From positions 46,223,501 through 46,287,500 of the forward strand of contig NC_088921.1 of assembly GCF_038396675.1 (NCBI RefSeq): DNA of 64,000 nt, in the 5' to 3' direction. This document shows positions 46,830-61,401 of the stretch, one piece after another (position 1 is the stretch's first letter; every line of letters begins with the position of its first letter). This DNA is from Hydra vulgaris. Its lineage: Eukaryota; Cnidaria; Hydrozoa; Anthoathecata; Hydridae. The notes under the pieces are model-generated. The model saw nothing but the letters and a program-made list of their open reading frames with translations. It was not told the origin of the DNA and made no database searches. The position numbers and the translations under genes are program-made.

Positions 46830-49800
46830 GTTTGTAATGTACTTTTTTTTACTTTAATGTTTTTTAAAATTTAATTCGAAACTTAATTTTTGTCAATCTT
46901 TTAAATTTCTTCTGAAACATCTTGCATATTATCGGTTTCACGTAATAACCTTAATATACCTCCAAAACAAACACTTAAGTATGGAATTTAACTATGTCAG
47001 TCCATCCATTCTCTACTTTCGAATACTCTATCTAGATATTAGAAAAATAATGATTCTTTAGTTGCTTATTTATCTGCTTGTTGCTTTTATGATATTTTAC
47101 TAAAAATTAGGTTAAACAAATTTTTTGCCTTTTACTATCACTTAAATCTCTCCTCTTAATTATGTTCTTTTAAGGTGTATATTATTTTTAGTTTTCTTCT
47201 AGTAAAGGTAAGTCTAACCTCGTGAAGTAAATAATAGAGTTTCTCTAAATTAATTGAAAATAAAAACATTTAGGCATTGACCTCATGTTAAATAATTTTT
47301 GGAAAATATCTTATCTACTATTTTGTGTGAGCATGTACTTCAGGCCCCTTTAAAAGGCTGGAAGAAGCAACTCTAATGCATAATAAATGTGATTGAAAAC
47401 CTGACTTAGACTTAGCTTTAGGGTTACTTGTTTTGAATAAGGCTTTCTTGACTGGTAGCAAAATTTAACCTGTCATTTTAAAAAGAGACATCCATTAAAA
47501 CTCTTCAAAAACAACAAAAATGTGTTTTTATAGAGAATGTCTATGGTGCTTAAAAAAGAATATCTAGCAGTAGATAAATAAAAAATTTTTTCTTATTAGT
47601 TTTATTGAGTTTTAGTTATTATGAAAGGAAACATGTAGATATTTTTAATTTAAAAGTTTTAGTTAATAGACTTGTGACCCTTTTGATATAGGGTATCAAT
47701 TGTTCTGTTGCAGTGTAGGTTGTTAGACTTATTTTTGCTTATATACATTATAAAGTCAATTAAAATAATTGATTGATTGATTATACTTATGCTTGCATAT
47801 ACATTTACTTTAATAGATAATCCTAAAGTTAAGTGGCCTAGAATAATTTTATTTTTTTGCTTATTTACTTATACTTGCATATACATATACTTTTTTAAAT
47901 AATTTTTTTTTTCAATTGTTGTGCACTTGTCAGTGAAGGCTTAACAAATATAAGGAATATTTGTTAAAATAATAAAAGAAAAAAGATAGCTGCCCCGTGC
48001 CAAACCCTAAATCATATACTCACTTGGAGCAGCAGACTATAAGATAGTCGATATATGTATTGAAGCCAATAAATATTCCTAATGTTTAAAAAGTCTCCAC
48101 TGACAAGAGTGCTACAAGCAAAAAAATTATTTTAGGCTTCTTAACTGTAGCTTTACCCTTTTATATTAGTTTTGTGTTTTAGAAATAATCCTGCTAAGTT
48201 TTAAAGTATTAGCAATTCATTTGTGTATGCATGTAATTGTGTTTTAGTGCGCTCTTCACAACTACTTTTGAATATATATTAAATTTGTGTAAATTTTTTT
48301 ATTTAGAACAATGCGTATGCTAATGATGGTCCCATGGAAGACTCGCGTGAGTCTGAAGCAATGAGAAAATTGTTTGTTGGTGGACTAAATAGAGAAACCA
48401 CAGATGAGACTTTTTTTGAATACTTTGGGCAGTTTGGAAACACTGTTGACCAAGTTGTGATAAAAGATCCTGATACCAAAATGTCAAGAGGCTTTGGTTT
48501 TATAACATATGATCAATCATCTGCTGTAGAGAGTTGTTTTGCCAGTCGTCCACATGTGTTGGATGGAAAAACTTTAGATGTTAAACGAGCTATACCAAAA
48601 GAAATGCAATCCCCAGCATCTCGTTTAAGAGTAAAAAAACTATTTGTAGGAGGCGTTGCCCCTGATCTTACCCCAGAAGAATTTCAAGACTATATTGAGA
48701 GTCGTCATCCTACATCAATCGGCACTATAGATAAAATTGATTTTTTAAAAGACAAAGATACAAATAAGAATAAAGGTTTTGGTTTTTTGGAGTGTTCTAG
48801 TGAAGATTTTGCTGATCGTTTAGTAATAAGTGAAAATTCTTTTCAATTAAATGGGAAAAATATGTCTTTAAAAAAAGCTGAGCCTAAAGAAGGTTTGTTT
48901 AATTTTTCTTTTTTGCAATTATTATATGATTTTTTATAAATTAAAAAATGTGTGTTTCCTTATTTATACAATCATTAGTATAAGTTGTTTCTTTATGTAA
49001 AAATGTGTTGGTTAATTTTATAAAGAAATTATAAAAGAGCAAAGTTTAGAAGTTGTTAGTCCTGTATTTAATTTATTTTTTTTCTTTTTTTTTTCTTTAA
49101 GAACTCATTCTTTTTTTAGTTATTTTCCACAGGACATCTGTCCTTTTGAACTTTTATCTAACTCTGCCACACTCTTGTTAACCTATTATGCATCTCTTAG
49201 GCATTCACTGCTTGGTGTAACTTTACTAAAATGCATTGCATTTTAAAAAGTTTTTTTTTGTAATTGTCTCTTGTCAGTCTAGTTAAGATTTTTTTGTGCC
49301 TTTTTAAAAAGTTTCAAAACATTTAAAAGGCTGTGGCTGAGTTGTTGCAACTAAATATTATATCAAGAGGCGAATTAGATAATTAAATAAAGGTTTATTT
49401 ACCTCATTTCTATTTTCTAAAATTTTAGTATATAACAATAAGTATTTTTATCCTGTATTTGTATTATCTGGATAAACTTCTGTTTTAACCATTATAGTAT
49501 TTAAAACATATGTGTGAGAGTCCTATGAAAGAACTATTTTTGTTGCAGTAAATTTGTTGTTTTTCTGCAAAAAAAATTTTGCAATCTGGTAAATTTAAGT
49601 TAATTTGCTACTTGTATGTGCATGGTCAAGAATAGAGTGTGATCGTACTCGCTTCTGAATGAGTCTTAAATATATATTGTTATTGTGATTTATATATATA
49701 TATTGTTATTGTGATATTTTTTTGTTATTGTTGTGTTTTTTTGTTATTGTTGTGTTTTTTGTTTTATGTTTTTTTTTTCGTCTATATTATTATTATCTTT

Positions 49801-51821
49801 ATTGTCTGCACCTAAGACAATTAGTAAATTAGATAAAGTTAATATTAAAGTTTTTCTGCATACTTTTGTAAATTTAAAATTTGCCATCCATGTTGAAATT
49901 ACATCATGTGAAATTTTTAAAGAATAACTAAATAAAAACATTAAACTAGGTAGCCATCAGGTTTAGGTAGTGGCACCAAACTAATTAAAATTAAAATTTT
50001 CGCTGCATTCTCCTATGGAATAAAGAGGTAATTTGCAACCCTATACTTAACAGTTTTTTTACAAAATTATCTATATTTTGCATGGACTTTATTTTGCTAG
50101 TGTAAACTGACTTACATTGGTGTGGAGGTGGGCATGGGCTATATATGCCACAGCCTGTATATATATGTATACTATATTTTTATGGTTTGTTCCAGTACTT
50201 CATGATGTACTGAAATAGTGGTTGTACTAAAATAAATAGTGGTTGTACTGAAATACTGTTTCGGTACAGTATTGGCAGAATCAACTCTAGCCTACTTCAA
50301 ATAACAAAAAGTATATACAATAAATTTTTGAAAACAATGTGCAAAGCAATTTTGCACATTATTTTCAAAGAATACATAATTCATTTGTCACTCAAATAAA
50401 CTTCTCTCTAAACTTTAGAAAATCAGGGAATACCTGGAAAAATCAGGGAATTTTTCTTTAAAATTAGGGAAAAATCAGGGAATATTTTTTATTTTAATAT
50501 TTAGATTGAAGTTACTTTGCAGTATCCAGTTTTTGAATCTTTTAATATTGAAAGTTGCTCACTACAGTGGTTTTATAACATTTATAATATATAGTAGCTA
50601 TATGTTTTGGGAACAAGGATTCAGTTGCGAAAGTAATATATCCTTCAACATAAACAGGGAAAAACATATACTTTCCACCGCACGAACTCAGGGAAAAATG
50701 CTTTAAACTCAGGGAAAATGGATTTCAAAACTGCCATGAACCCTCTGGGGTTAAAGTTTTAATCTTTCTATTTGTCAAGTTAAAATGGTTGACAAAAATT
50801 CAATTAAAATATTACTTGTATATGCAATAATGCTTTTAATCAAGCTCATCCTAAATGTTATGCTTGTTCAAAAAGTTTAATAAATTATTAATGGATATTT
50901 ATTTGGTCTTTTATTAAATAGTTTTAAAATTAAAGAATAACTGGAGTGTCTGCAAAGATGTCTGAAGGGGCCATTAAAGTAAAGTACGGTTTGCTGTTTA
51001 AAAGTAGACTGTAACAGTGTAGTGTGCTCCTGTAAAGTAGGGGATGAAGAGTTCAGTCCTTACCATGTCCCTGGTAGTACTGCGCTCAACTTGTTTCTCC
51101 ATGCAGTGGCCTTATATGTCAAGGCTCTTGTGTGGACTTATTGAGTTAAGAGGAATGGAGCCACAACTTAAGAAAGCCACTATATCCTCCTCGGCTGTAA
51201 TGACCTTGGGGTGAATTCAAAATAAAACAAAATGAATAACTCAAGTTATAAAGTGTAATAATAGTAAAAATGTCTTAACTATAAATTACTAGTTTTATAT
51301 ATTGATTTAGAATGTATTAAAATTTACAACTATTTGTAATGTAACAAAAATGGTTAAATGAAAAAGTGAATTGTAATTAATGACATGTTTTTATAATTGC
51401 AGGTAGTGGTGGAAGTGGCGGCGGTGGTGGTCAAGGAGGCAAATATCAAGGAAATAGCTTTCAGAATAACAGTTATCAAGGTAACCAAGGTGGAGGTTTT
51501 AATAGTAGAGGGGGAGCTAGAGGTGGAAATAGCAATAGAGTAAATAGTGGGCGAGGTGGGTTTAGAGGTGGAAGAGGGGCACCTCGTGGTGGTGCAAGAG
51601 GAGGCGGTGGAGTTCCTAATAATGATTACAACAGCTATGGAGGAGGTTATCAACAGCCACAAAACTATCAGCAAGACTATTCATTTCAAAATAATGGATA
51701 TGGAAATTACCAACAAGGATATGGTCAGCAACAACCAAGTAGCTATGGAGGAGGTTACAATCAAACTGGTGGTGGTGGGGGTGGTGGTTATCAGAGTAAC
51801 AATCGCTATCAACCATACTAA
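46827..51821 (+). CDS. hnRNP A/B-type RNA-binding protein (two RRMs, RGG/GYQ-rich tail)
   Basis: Coding exons are ATG 46827-46829, 48307-48892 and 51403-51821, joined in phase to give a predicted 335 residues, close to human hnRNP A1/A2B1 size. RRM1 (about 22-98) has RNP2 KLFVGGL and RNP1 SRGFGFITY. RRM2 (about 111-190) has KLFVGGV and NKGFGFLEC. The tail (from 198) is Gly-rich with RGG/RG boxes (GRGGFRGGRGAPRGG) and a prion-like GYQQPQNYQQ stretch, ending NNRYQPY, an R-x2-PY nuclear-import signal like those bound by transportin. Such proteins package pre-mRNA, regulate splicing and shuttle between nucleus and cytoplasm. All splice sites are GT-AG, two donors being GTTTGT. Intron 2 read-through gives a short alternative end (GLFNFSFL..., stop 48939). 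The gene is intact and looks functional; the exact A1/A2B1/A3 orthology is unresolved. Confidence 0.92.
46830..48306 (+). other. hnRNP intron 1, holding repeat insertions
   Basis: Runs from donor GTTTGT (46830) to the acceptor TTTTTTTATTTAG (48306). It includes the MITE-like copy at 47454-47716 and the second copy of the 385-bp MITE at about 47820-48163. Confidence 0.6.
47820..48163. mobile_element. Second copy of the GTTAAGCGGCC MITE in hnRNP intron 1
   Basis: AAGTTAAGTGGCCTAGAATAATTTTATTT near 47829 mirrors AAATTATTTTAGGCTTCTTAACTGTAGCTTTACC ending about 48163 (ends diverged). The interior shares AAGATAGCTGCCCCGTGCCAAACCC and GAAGCCAATAAATATTCC with the copy at 44.0 kb. It carries an extra repeat of CTTATACTTGCATATACATA (compare 47786 and 47868). 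Confidence 0.82.
48893..51402 (+). other. hnRNP intron 2
   Basis: Donor GTTTGT at 48893, acceptor ATAATTGCAG at 51402. Contains TTGTTATTGTG repeats (49677-49760), GGAAAAATCAGGGAAT-type repeats (50425-50720) and a SINE near its 3' end. No additional coding exon with similarity to hnRNPs was seen. Confidence 0.65.
50985..51240 (+). mobile_element. SINE copy in hnRNP intron 2
   Basis: 51087-51220 (CAACTTGTTTCTCCATGCAG ... CTCCTCGGCTGTAATGACCT) matches 60033-60165 in the LINE at 60 kb. The upstream part (GTAGTGTGCTCCTGTAAAGT ... GAGTTCAGTCC) includes a possible B-box-like word, suggesting an RNA polymerase III head. The tail is A-rich (AAAATAAAACAAAATGAATA). Two copies in unrelated places with an A-rich end indicate a SINE; the family name is not known to me. 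Confidence 0.72.
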
Positions 51822-51825
51822 ATAG

Positions 51826-52139
51826 GTAAGTTATTAGTACAAAATCTTTGAAATGGCCTTTTTATATAATGATCCTTTTTTTAGAACTTGACACTTTTTC
51901 AGGGTCGCATCCAAAGAATTTTTAGTGTACCAATAGTCTGGTATAGGCGTCCTGAATAAAATCTGTTTATTTTTTTTAATTATAATTGTTTTGATAAATT
52001 TATTAAATATGCAACTTAAAAAAAGGCACGTCAAAAAAGACTGGATGCGACTCTATCAATGTAAGCATGTTCAGTCCATAATAAATTACTCTCTCCTAAA
52101 TACGAGAACATAATTATACATATGTTTTTCTATCTGTAG
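51826..52139 (+). other. 3'UTR intron of the hnRNP gene
   Basis: The TAA stop (51819-51821) is followed by ATAG and the consensus donor GTAAGT at 51826. A matching acceptor TATCTGTAG ends at 52139. Because the exon junction would be four bases after the stop, it should not trigger nonsense-mediated decay. Inferred from splice signals only. Confidence 0.6.
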
Positions 52140-52370
52140 GTTTCTAGTTTCTAATCAAATGCAGTCTAAGGACTAAATCGTCAGACTAGGAAGTTGTACA
52201 TAGAAGACTTAAGTTCTAATTGGTCAATTTTAGCAAGAGAACGATATATTTTCAAGAAGCTGAAACGTTTCATAAGATAACTAAGTGTGTGACATCTTAC
52301 CATGGACTGATTTTATATTTTAATCTTCGTGGTTTTTTTTTATAAATAAAGTATCAGCCTTAATTATTAA
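52140..52370 (+). terminator. hnRNP 3'UTR exon and polyadenylation signal
   Basis: Last exon after the 3'UTR intron. AATAAA at 52345-52350 (in TATAAATAAAGTATCAGC) is the first good polyadenylation signal after the stop codon; cleavage expected around 52365-52375. Confidence 0.6.
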
Positions 52371-53952
52371 TTTCTTGTTTTGCCCATGCGATATATTTAT
52401 AATATTATGATTTGTGTCTGGAAAATATCTATAGAATATTTTGGTTTTATAAAAACTTTTGTGTAGGCAAGTTTATTGCTCAGGAAGCCTTTTTTTTTTC
52501 TCGACATTCCAATATAAATGAGTTTTCATTCCAAAATATTGTTTAGAAATAAGCTTTATTCAGTTTTGTATAAGTTTTGTTAGGCATTAATTTAGGTTAT
52601 GCAGTATTTAACTTGTAACAATGTGATGAATTCGATTGCAGGAAATTTAGTATAATGAAAAATCAAACAAATTCAGGAGTGATGTTTCATAAATAGATCG
52701 AATATTGGTAATCAGGATGCTGTTAAATTATAAAATGAAAAAATATCGAATTCAGATAGCATGATAAATAGGAAATCAAATTGAACAAAAGATAAGAGTC
52801 TTGGATTACTTCAGGTTAAGAACAGTAGCTTCAGGTAAAAAAAGTAGCATAACATTTTCAGATGATTAAGTTGTTAAAAGGTGCAGGATAATATGCGTAT
52901 ATATAAAACATGTTCCACAGTTTGTTTATTTTCTTATATTTTATTTTTAGGTTCTTTAAATTTTTGATCATTTGTGTTATTTGCGATTTCTTATGAACTT
53001 ATCATGTGCTTACTGTCATTATCTAACTGGTAATTGCATTTTGGTGAGTAACTAATTAAATATGTCTATAGAATGAAAAATAGTGTGTGTAATAAAAATA
53101 GTGTAGCAAAAGATGTCAGATTATAAAGGTTAGCTTGCTGCATCAATTCTATTTAATTTTGTAAATAATATAAAGCCATTAAAAAATTGTGTTAATTGAT
53201 AATGATTGATAAATATGTATCATAAATAATAAGTACTTTGAGCTATTTGGTAAAAAAGACAACTAAAGACAGTTATAAACAAGTTAGCATTTATTTTTTC
53301 TATTAAATTTGATTCTATTCCTTTGATGCTCTTATTATTTAAAATGCACTGCGGCTGTTGAAATAAATCTCAAAAATCCTAAATTATCTTATCTTTAAAT
53401 CCATTAAAATATCTTAACTCCTAATATTAAATTGTAAAAAGAAATCATTGTTACTTAACAGTGTAAAATTGCCTATGTTCAGTCACTTAAACTTCTTTTT
53501 TCTTAAGTACACAATTGTATTGTTAATTATTATAATAAAAATTATTTTAAGCAAAATGAAATGTTAAATTTAAAGCAAAATGTAAAATTAAAGTAATAAA
53601 ATCAGAGTTTGATATTTTATTTTAAATGTTATTACTTTGTTATAAATATTACTTTTATTTTAAATGTTATTACTACTTGTTGACGGATCAGGTTTAGTTA
53701 TTAAAGTCCCGAAGCCTACCAGATTTGTTAGACCCGTTTAGTTAACGAGTCCAAATGGTCGAGGTTTTGTGAGTTTCAGTCCTATAATAACGAAATCCAG
53801 ACCCAGTACAAAACGGGTCTGTGTCTAAACTTAACTCATAAACGGTCCTATATTAACGACTATTAAGTTTCCAAACTTTAGTCGATTGCAAATAAACATT
53901 TGTATAAAAGTACTTTTTTTCAACTTTTTAAATTTTTCTTAAAGTTACTATT
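52371..53952. other. Non-coding interval
   Basis: No gene recognised. 53690-53880 is less AT-biased, with CCCG/CGGGTC words (AGACCCGTTTAGTTAACGAG; AAAACGGGTCTGTGTCTAAA), a possible worn repeat that I cannot identify. Confidence 0.4.
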
Positions 53953-54213
53953 ATATCTTTGATAGGTGGACATAACAGTATAACTGCTTTTTTGACCATT
54001 TAACGATTTATATGAGAAAATGTTTCTTGTGTATGCCGGTATCAATGGTATTAACAGTATAGTTACACCATTCCGTTCAAACAGAATAAAATAACCCATT
54101 TCTCAAAATATGACTTCTGTAGCAAAATAATTGGGTTCATAATAATGTTTTTTTGCTCTCCTGAAAAGTTACACTTTTGCAGTTATACTCCTATGTCCGC
54201 CCATCAAAGATAT
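53953..54213. mobile_element. MITE with ATATCTTTGAT ends
   Basis: ATATCTTTGATAGGTGGACATA...AGTATAACTGC (from 53953) is mirrored by GCAGTTATACTCCTATGTCC...CCATCAAAGATAT (to 54213), a terminal inverted repeat of about 35 bp. 261 bp, no ORF. The target duplication is ambiguous (TA-rich flanks). Confidence 0.88.
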
Positions 54214-54228
54214 ATTAATGACGTAACG

Positions 54229-54654
54229 GTATTTCGTCTGACTATTTCCCCCTGAACTTTGGGAAGTCAGACGAGAAAACTTTTGGTTTTTGCGCTAATG
54301 CTTTTAACAATCGACTATAACAAATATGTTCCTGTGGCTTTACTATGATGTAATAAAGAAACAATTATATATTGCGTAGTGTTAGACAGTGTTTTTATTG
54401 TTTATTTTTTAGCCTTTTTGATTAATTTGCTTTGAATTAAGTTTTTACTGTTGTGTTCCAAAAAAAAAAAGTTGTTTAAGAGTAGAAATAAATTAAATTT
54501 CTTTTTATTTATACATTTTCATTTAACTTTTCTTAAAAGCAGATTATTACCCTTATTAAAAATGTTTATTAAATATTTTTCTGCATGATTTTTAGCCAAA
54601 GTTTTTCGTCTGACTTCCCAAAGTTTACGGGAAAAAAAAGTCAGATGAAATATT
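54229..54654. mobile_element. MITE with TATTTCGTCTGACT ends
   Basis: TATTTCGTCTGACTATTTCC ... AGTCAGACGAGAAAACTTTTGG at the left mirrors CCAAAGTTTTTCGTCTGACT ... GTCAGATGAAATA at the right, about 55 bp each with indels. Each end itself contains an inverted GTCTGACT...AGTCAGAC hairpin. About 425 bp, no ORF; it begins 16 bp after the neighbouring MITE. Confidence 0.88.
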
Positions 54655-55560
54655 GTCTAATCAATGACGCTGATATAATAACGCTATCAAATATTAAAAA
54701 TTTTTTTTTTAGAATGTTTGCTGTCATCTTAACTGAAGGAAGATTCGAAAGTATAGAATCCGACTAAGTTAATTGCAACTACATCAAATTACTGCTCAAA
54801 TAAATAGAATCACGAGATGATTTGATAAAAGATCTTAATTATTTATATGAAATAACAAAATTATTAAAATATGTCATATTTTTGTATATATACATTTTTT
54901 AAAAGACTGTTTTTCAATATATTGTACCTTTTTTCTTTATAATTTTCTAGAAACCCCATTTTATAATATAATAAAGAAATAAGGAATATACATTTACATA
55001 CGATAATTTCGTAGTGTTTTATATATTATCTCCTATATTGTCTATTGTTTAAACTATGCTTTAAAAAACAGGGCTGCGCGTTAAAAACTAACTTTTTTGT
55101 CTGAAGAGTTCAGTTAAAAGTTTAGACAAAAAGGTTTAATCCTTTGCAAACTCAACCAAATTTTTTGGCCATTTTTTAAACCGCTCAGCATAGTTAAAGT
55201 GTTTTTCAAAAGACTTCCGTCAATCGGTTATTTGTCTAAACAATCGAGATATTTCCGGTAAATATCTGGCCTGCAATAAACCATTAGATATTTTATTGCA
55301 AAAACACGTTTATTTACGTTAACACAGTCTTGTATTGTAGTTTATTAAAATTTATTTTAATAATGTTGCTAATTTTAAATCCAACTTTTGTTTTGATTCA
55401 TTTTTAGTGAATTTTACACTGGGTTGATTCAGTTCGATTATTATTTCTTTTTTTTTAGATGTGTATAAAACTTGTTTACTTTATCATGACTTTTTCTCCT
55501 TGATTTTTCTTTAAATAGGACTTTTCTTATCGATATTATAAATTGATGCAAGCTCGATGT
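54655..55560. other. Non-coding interval
   Basis: AT-rich; nothing recognised. Confidence 0.4.
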
Positions 55561-58126
<2,566 letters not shown>

Positions 58127-58139
58127 TGTAAATTTCTCT

Positions 58140-59690
58140 ATATAGTTTAAGTATCTATATTAAAGCTTTATAAAAAAAAATTCTCCAATTGACTAATTTA
58201 TCGCGTGATTTAAGTTAAAACTACGGTATATTTAAAATGTGAGCATTAGCTCTAATTTCCAGACCTGTGAAATCTCATGTTCTTGGACTCTATTTTTTAA
58301 TTTAGACCTTGCTTGGTGCTGGAAATATCTTAATTATTGCAAAGACATTTAAACAATAGAAAGTTCATTGAGAAAATAGAAGAAAAAGAGCTACAACTCC
58401 CAGCTCTCAACTCTCATTTTTTTGCTCCCAACTCTCATTTTTTTGAGTACTTTTACTTAGTAAGTGGGTAACATAGTAACTTTGAGTAAAAATAACATTT
58501 TTTTTTATAAAATTATCAGCTTTAAACACTTTATAAATGTTCTAGCTCTTTTGATCTATAATCATGTCCAAATTAAGGATATTTTGTAATTTCATTTACG
58601 TCAATTTGATGCAAACCGACAGAGCAAAATAACAAAATACCTCAAATATACACTTTATAAAAACCCTAAATACTGTCTACAAGTTCTTTTTTTTTTTTTT
58701 TTTTTTTATAAAACAACACAAGCAGCAAAAAATAATAAATTCAAATTTATTTCATCTCATGCAAAACCTAAGTTATAGATTGTCAAAGTTAGGAATTTTG
58801 TTGAAATTCTCGGTTTAAATTTTACTAAATTGCCTTAACTACGCCGAGCGTACTTGTATTTATTTTGAATATGGATGTTTTATACGATTTAGTATATTAC
58901 TTTTATATTTAAGTACGTAATTTTTATTCGAAATGTTTTTATATACTTCCTATTCGTATTAATTTCATCACGTCAGGTGTTACAATTTTAATCAATCAAT
59001 ACGCTAACAAAATTAATTACAAACATTTTTATTGTGGGCAAAAAAACACGATCTTTCACCGCATCAAAATAATTGAAGAAAAGGCCGTCGGTAATGTTAC
59101 AATATTTTTAAACTGCGAAATATCATGATTGAAGATACTAAATAGAATGGAAAGATCTTGGAGATCGACTTAAAAAAAAATTTGAGTTAGTGGACAAAAG
59201 CAAAACCCCAATAGTACTAGTACAGGTGTTAAATTCAAGGTGGGGGGAGAATTCTTATCAGAGAGCCATTTTCTGAGAAAACCAGGCAATGCTCTAAAGT
59301 GATATCCTTCGATTACGCTAAATTTTTTTCTTCTAAATACATAGTTTCTGAGTTATGGTCGGTCAAACTTTAGACCTTTTAACAAGGTCGTTTTAGTGAT
59401 TTTTTAACTTAATTTTAAGACAATAAGACAACTGTATCCCAAGTTTGTTTTTATAATAGGAAAGTATAGGTAGAAATTAAAAACAAAAAAATTTTAAAAA
59501 CAGAGGAAAACTATTCCTTAGTCTAAAAATCTTAAGCTGAAATCACACACTTTTTAGTTTGGGGCATACTTTGAATATATTTATCTCCAAACATAAAAAG
59601 TTCCCGCAAAGTGTTTTATTGAATATCCCGTTGCAACTTTAATGATTTAAGAAAAATGAGGGGGTATTGCTTACGAAAAAAGTTATGAGT
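58140..59690. other. Non-coding interval
   Basis: Contains a T-run (58687-58709) and a small duplication of CTCCCA(G/A)CTCTCA...CATTTTTTTG (58398-58444). No gene. Confidence 0.4.
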
Positions 59691-59694
59691 CATC

Positions 59695-61377
59695 AAGCTA
59701 TCAAAAAGTGTTATTAGATGCTCTGCGTTCATTAAAATTAAAAGCACAAGGATTTGATAATGTTATAATTAAGTGTATTTCTATATTAAAAAAACTATTT
59801 TGAATATATTTTATCTTTCGTTTAAACAAGGAATCTTTCCAATTAAACTTAACATTGCAATGGTAATACCAGTTTTTAAATCTGGACAGGATACTAATAT
59901 TTCTAACTATAGATCTATTTCCATTCTTCTTTGCTTCTCGAAAATACTAGAACGTATTATGTATAAAAAATTATACTCGTTTTTAGAAAAAAATAGTATT
60001 CTTTATAACAAACAATTTGGCTTCACAACTTTCAACTTGTTTCTCCGCGCAGCGGCCTTGTTCATCAAGGTTCGTGTTTCGGAGTTATAGATTTAAGAGA
60101 GGGTTATAGCCACTATTAAGTAGCCTCCTCATCTGTAGTGGCCTTCTCGGCCTTGAGGAAGTGAATAACAAAAAAAAAAAAAATAGGGCACTTTACTGAT
60201 CATGCAATTCTTCATCTCATTTAGATTATTTTTCAAGCTTTTGACAAAAAAAAGTTCACTTTAGGTGTTTTCATAGATCTAAGTAAGGCGTTCGACACTG
60301 TTGATCATAGCATTTTAATTAAAAAAATTTGAAAACTACTGAATCAAAAATATAAACACAGCTTAGTTTAAAAGCTACTTAACTAGTTGAAAACAATATA
60401 TTTCATTCGAGAATTAAAAAACTAACATCATGACAATTGCGACATTCTTCATAACACTTTTATTTTTAATTTATCTTAATGATTTAACCAAACCTATTAT
60501 ATATTTTAAATTCTATTTTATTTGCTGATGACACAAAAATTTATTTTATTCTCATAGTAATATAACAACATTTAAAACGGTCAATATTGAACTTCTAAAA
60601 CTAACCGAATGGTTAAATATAACAAACTTTCTAATAATTTAACTAAAACTAAGAATACTATTTATTTATCATCGCCTCCATAAAAAAGATAAAATCCCTC
60701 TTGCACTTCCAAAACTTATTATTGGAGAATACATCGTAAAGAGAGAATGTTCAATAAAATTTTTAGGTGTAATTCTAGATGAAAACATAAATTGGAAAGA
60801 CCACATTAAAATAGTTGAAAATAAAATTTCTAAAAATATCGGATTATTCTCTAAAGCAAAACCATGCTTCGATAAATCATGTTTGAAATTCATATACTAC
60901 TCATTTATTCAATCCTATCTTCATTATGCAAACATTGCTTGGTGCAGCACCAATAAAACAAAGACAAAAAAGCTAACAAAAACATGCAATTAGATTTTTA
61001 CCAGATGCACATCGTCTCTCTCATTCAAGACGATTGTTTAACAATCTAGAAATATTAAATTTGTACCAAATAAATATATATCATCTTCTAATTTTTATGT
61101 ATAAAACTAATAATAATACAAAAACAAATATCTTCAAGCCATTATTTTATAAAGTTCAACACAAATACGTGACTAAATATTAAAGTAACAACTTTGTTCA
61201 ACCCAAAACTGTATATGAGTCCACCAAGTTCTCAATAACTATTAGAGGATCTAATGTATGGAATAAGATAATGTAATGATAAGTAATGATATTGAAACAC
61301 TTACAACTTTTGAACAGTTTAAAAAAAAACTAAAATTATTTTTTTTAAATAATGAACAAACAGAGAAATATTTTTAA
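59695..61377 (+). pseudogene. CR1/jockey-type LINE reverse transcriptase, degenerate, interrupted by a SINE
   Basis: Blocks in order: ALRSLKLKAQGFDNVIIKC (59720), GIFPIKLNIAMVIPVFKSGQ, SNYRSISILLCFSKILERIM, LYNKQFGF (60020), SINE insertion, then DHAILHLI, GVFIDLSKAFDTVDHSILIK (motif A, about 60270). ILVGDPLLF-like text is lost, but LIYLNDLTKP and ADDTKIYF (motif C, about 60525) remain. KFLGVILDENINWKDHIK (60757), LKFIYYSFIQSYLHYANIAW (60884), QFKKKLKLFF (61317) follow. The N-terminal endonuclease is absent (5' truncation). Many frameshifts and stops. It resembles the fragment at 40.8-41.6 kb more than the LINE at 24.4-26.7 kb, so at least two LINE families are present. Confidence 0.88.
60033..60183 (+). 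mobile_element. SINE copy inserted in the LINE RT
   Basis: CAACTTGTTTCTCCGCGCAG ... GTAGTGGCCTTCTCGGCCTT ... ends in an oligo(A) of 14 at about 60170-60183. It splits the RT between NKQFGF and DHAILHL and matches the copy in hnRNP intron 2 at 51087-51220. It lacks the upstream head, so it is 5'-truncated. Confidence 0.78.
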
Positions 61378-61401
61378 AATTATCTATACAAATGAAGAGT
61401 A

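Noticed and set aside
49730-49941. Small open frames on both strands in hnRNP intron 2
   Set aside because: They overlap TTGTTATTGTTG simple repeats and lack similarity to any exon of the family.
51354-51816. Ser/Thr-rich and His-rich open frames on the minus strand over the Gly-rich exon
   Set aside because: They are antisense shadows of the hnRNP RGG/GYQ-rich coding exon, which is in phase with the RRM exon.
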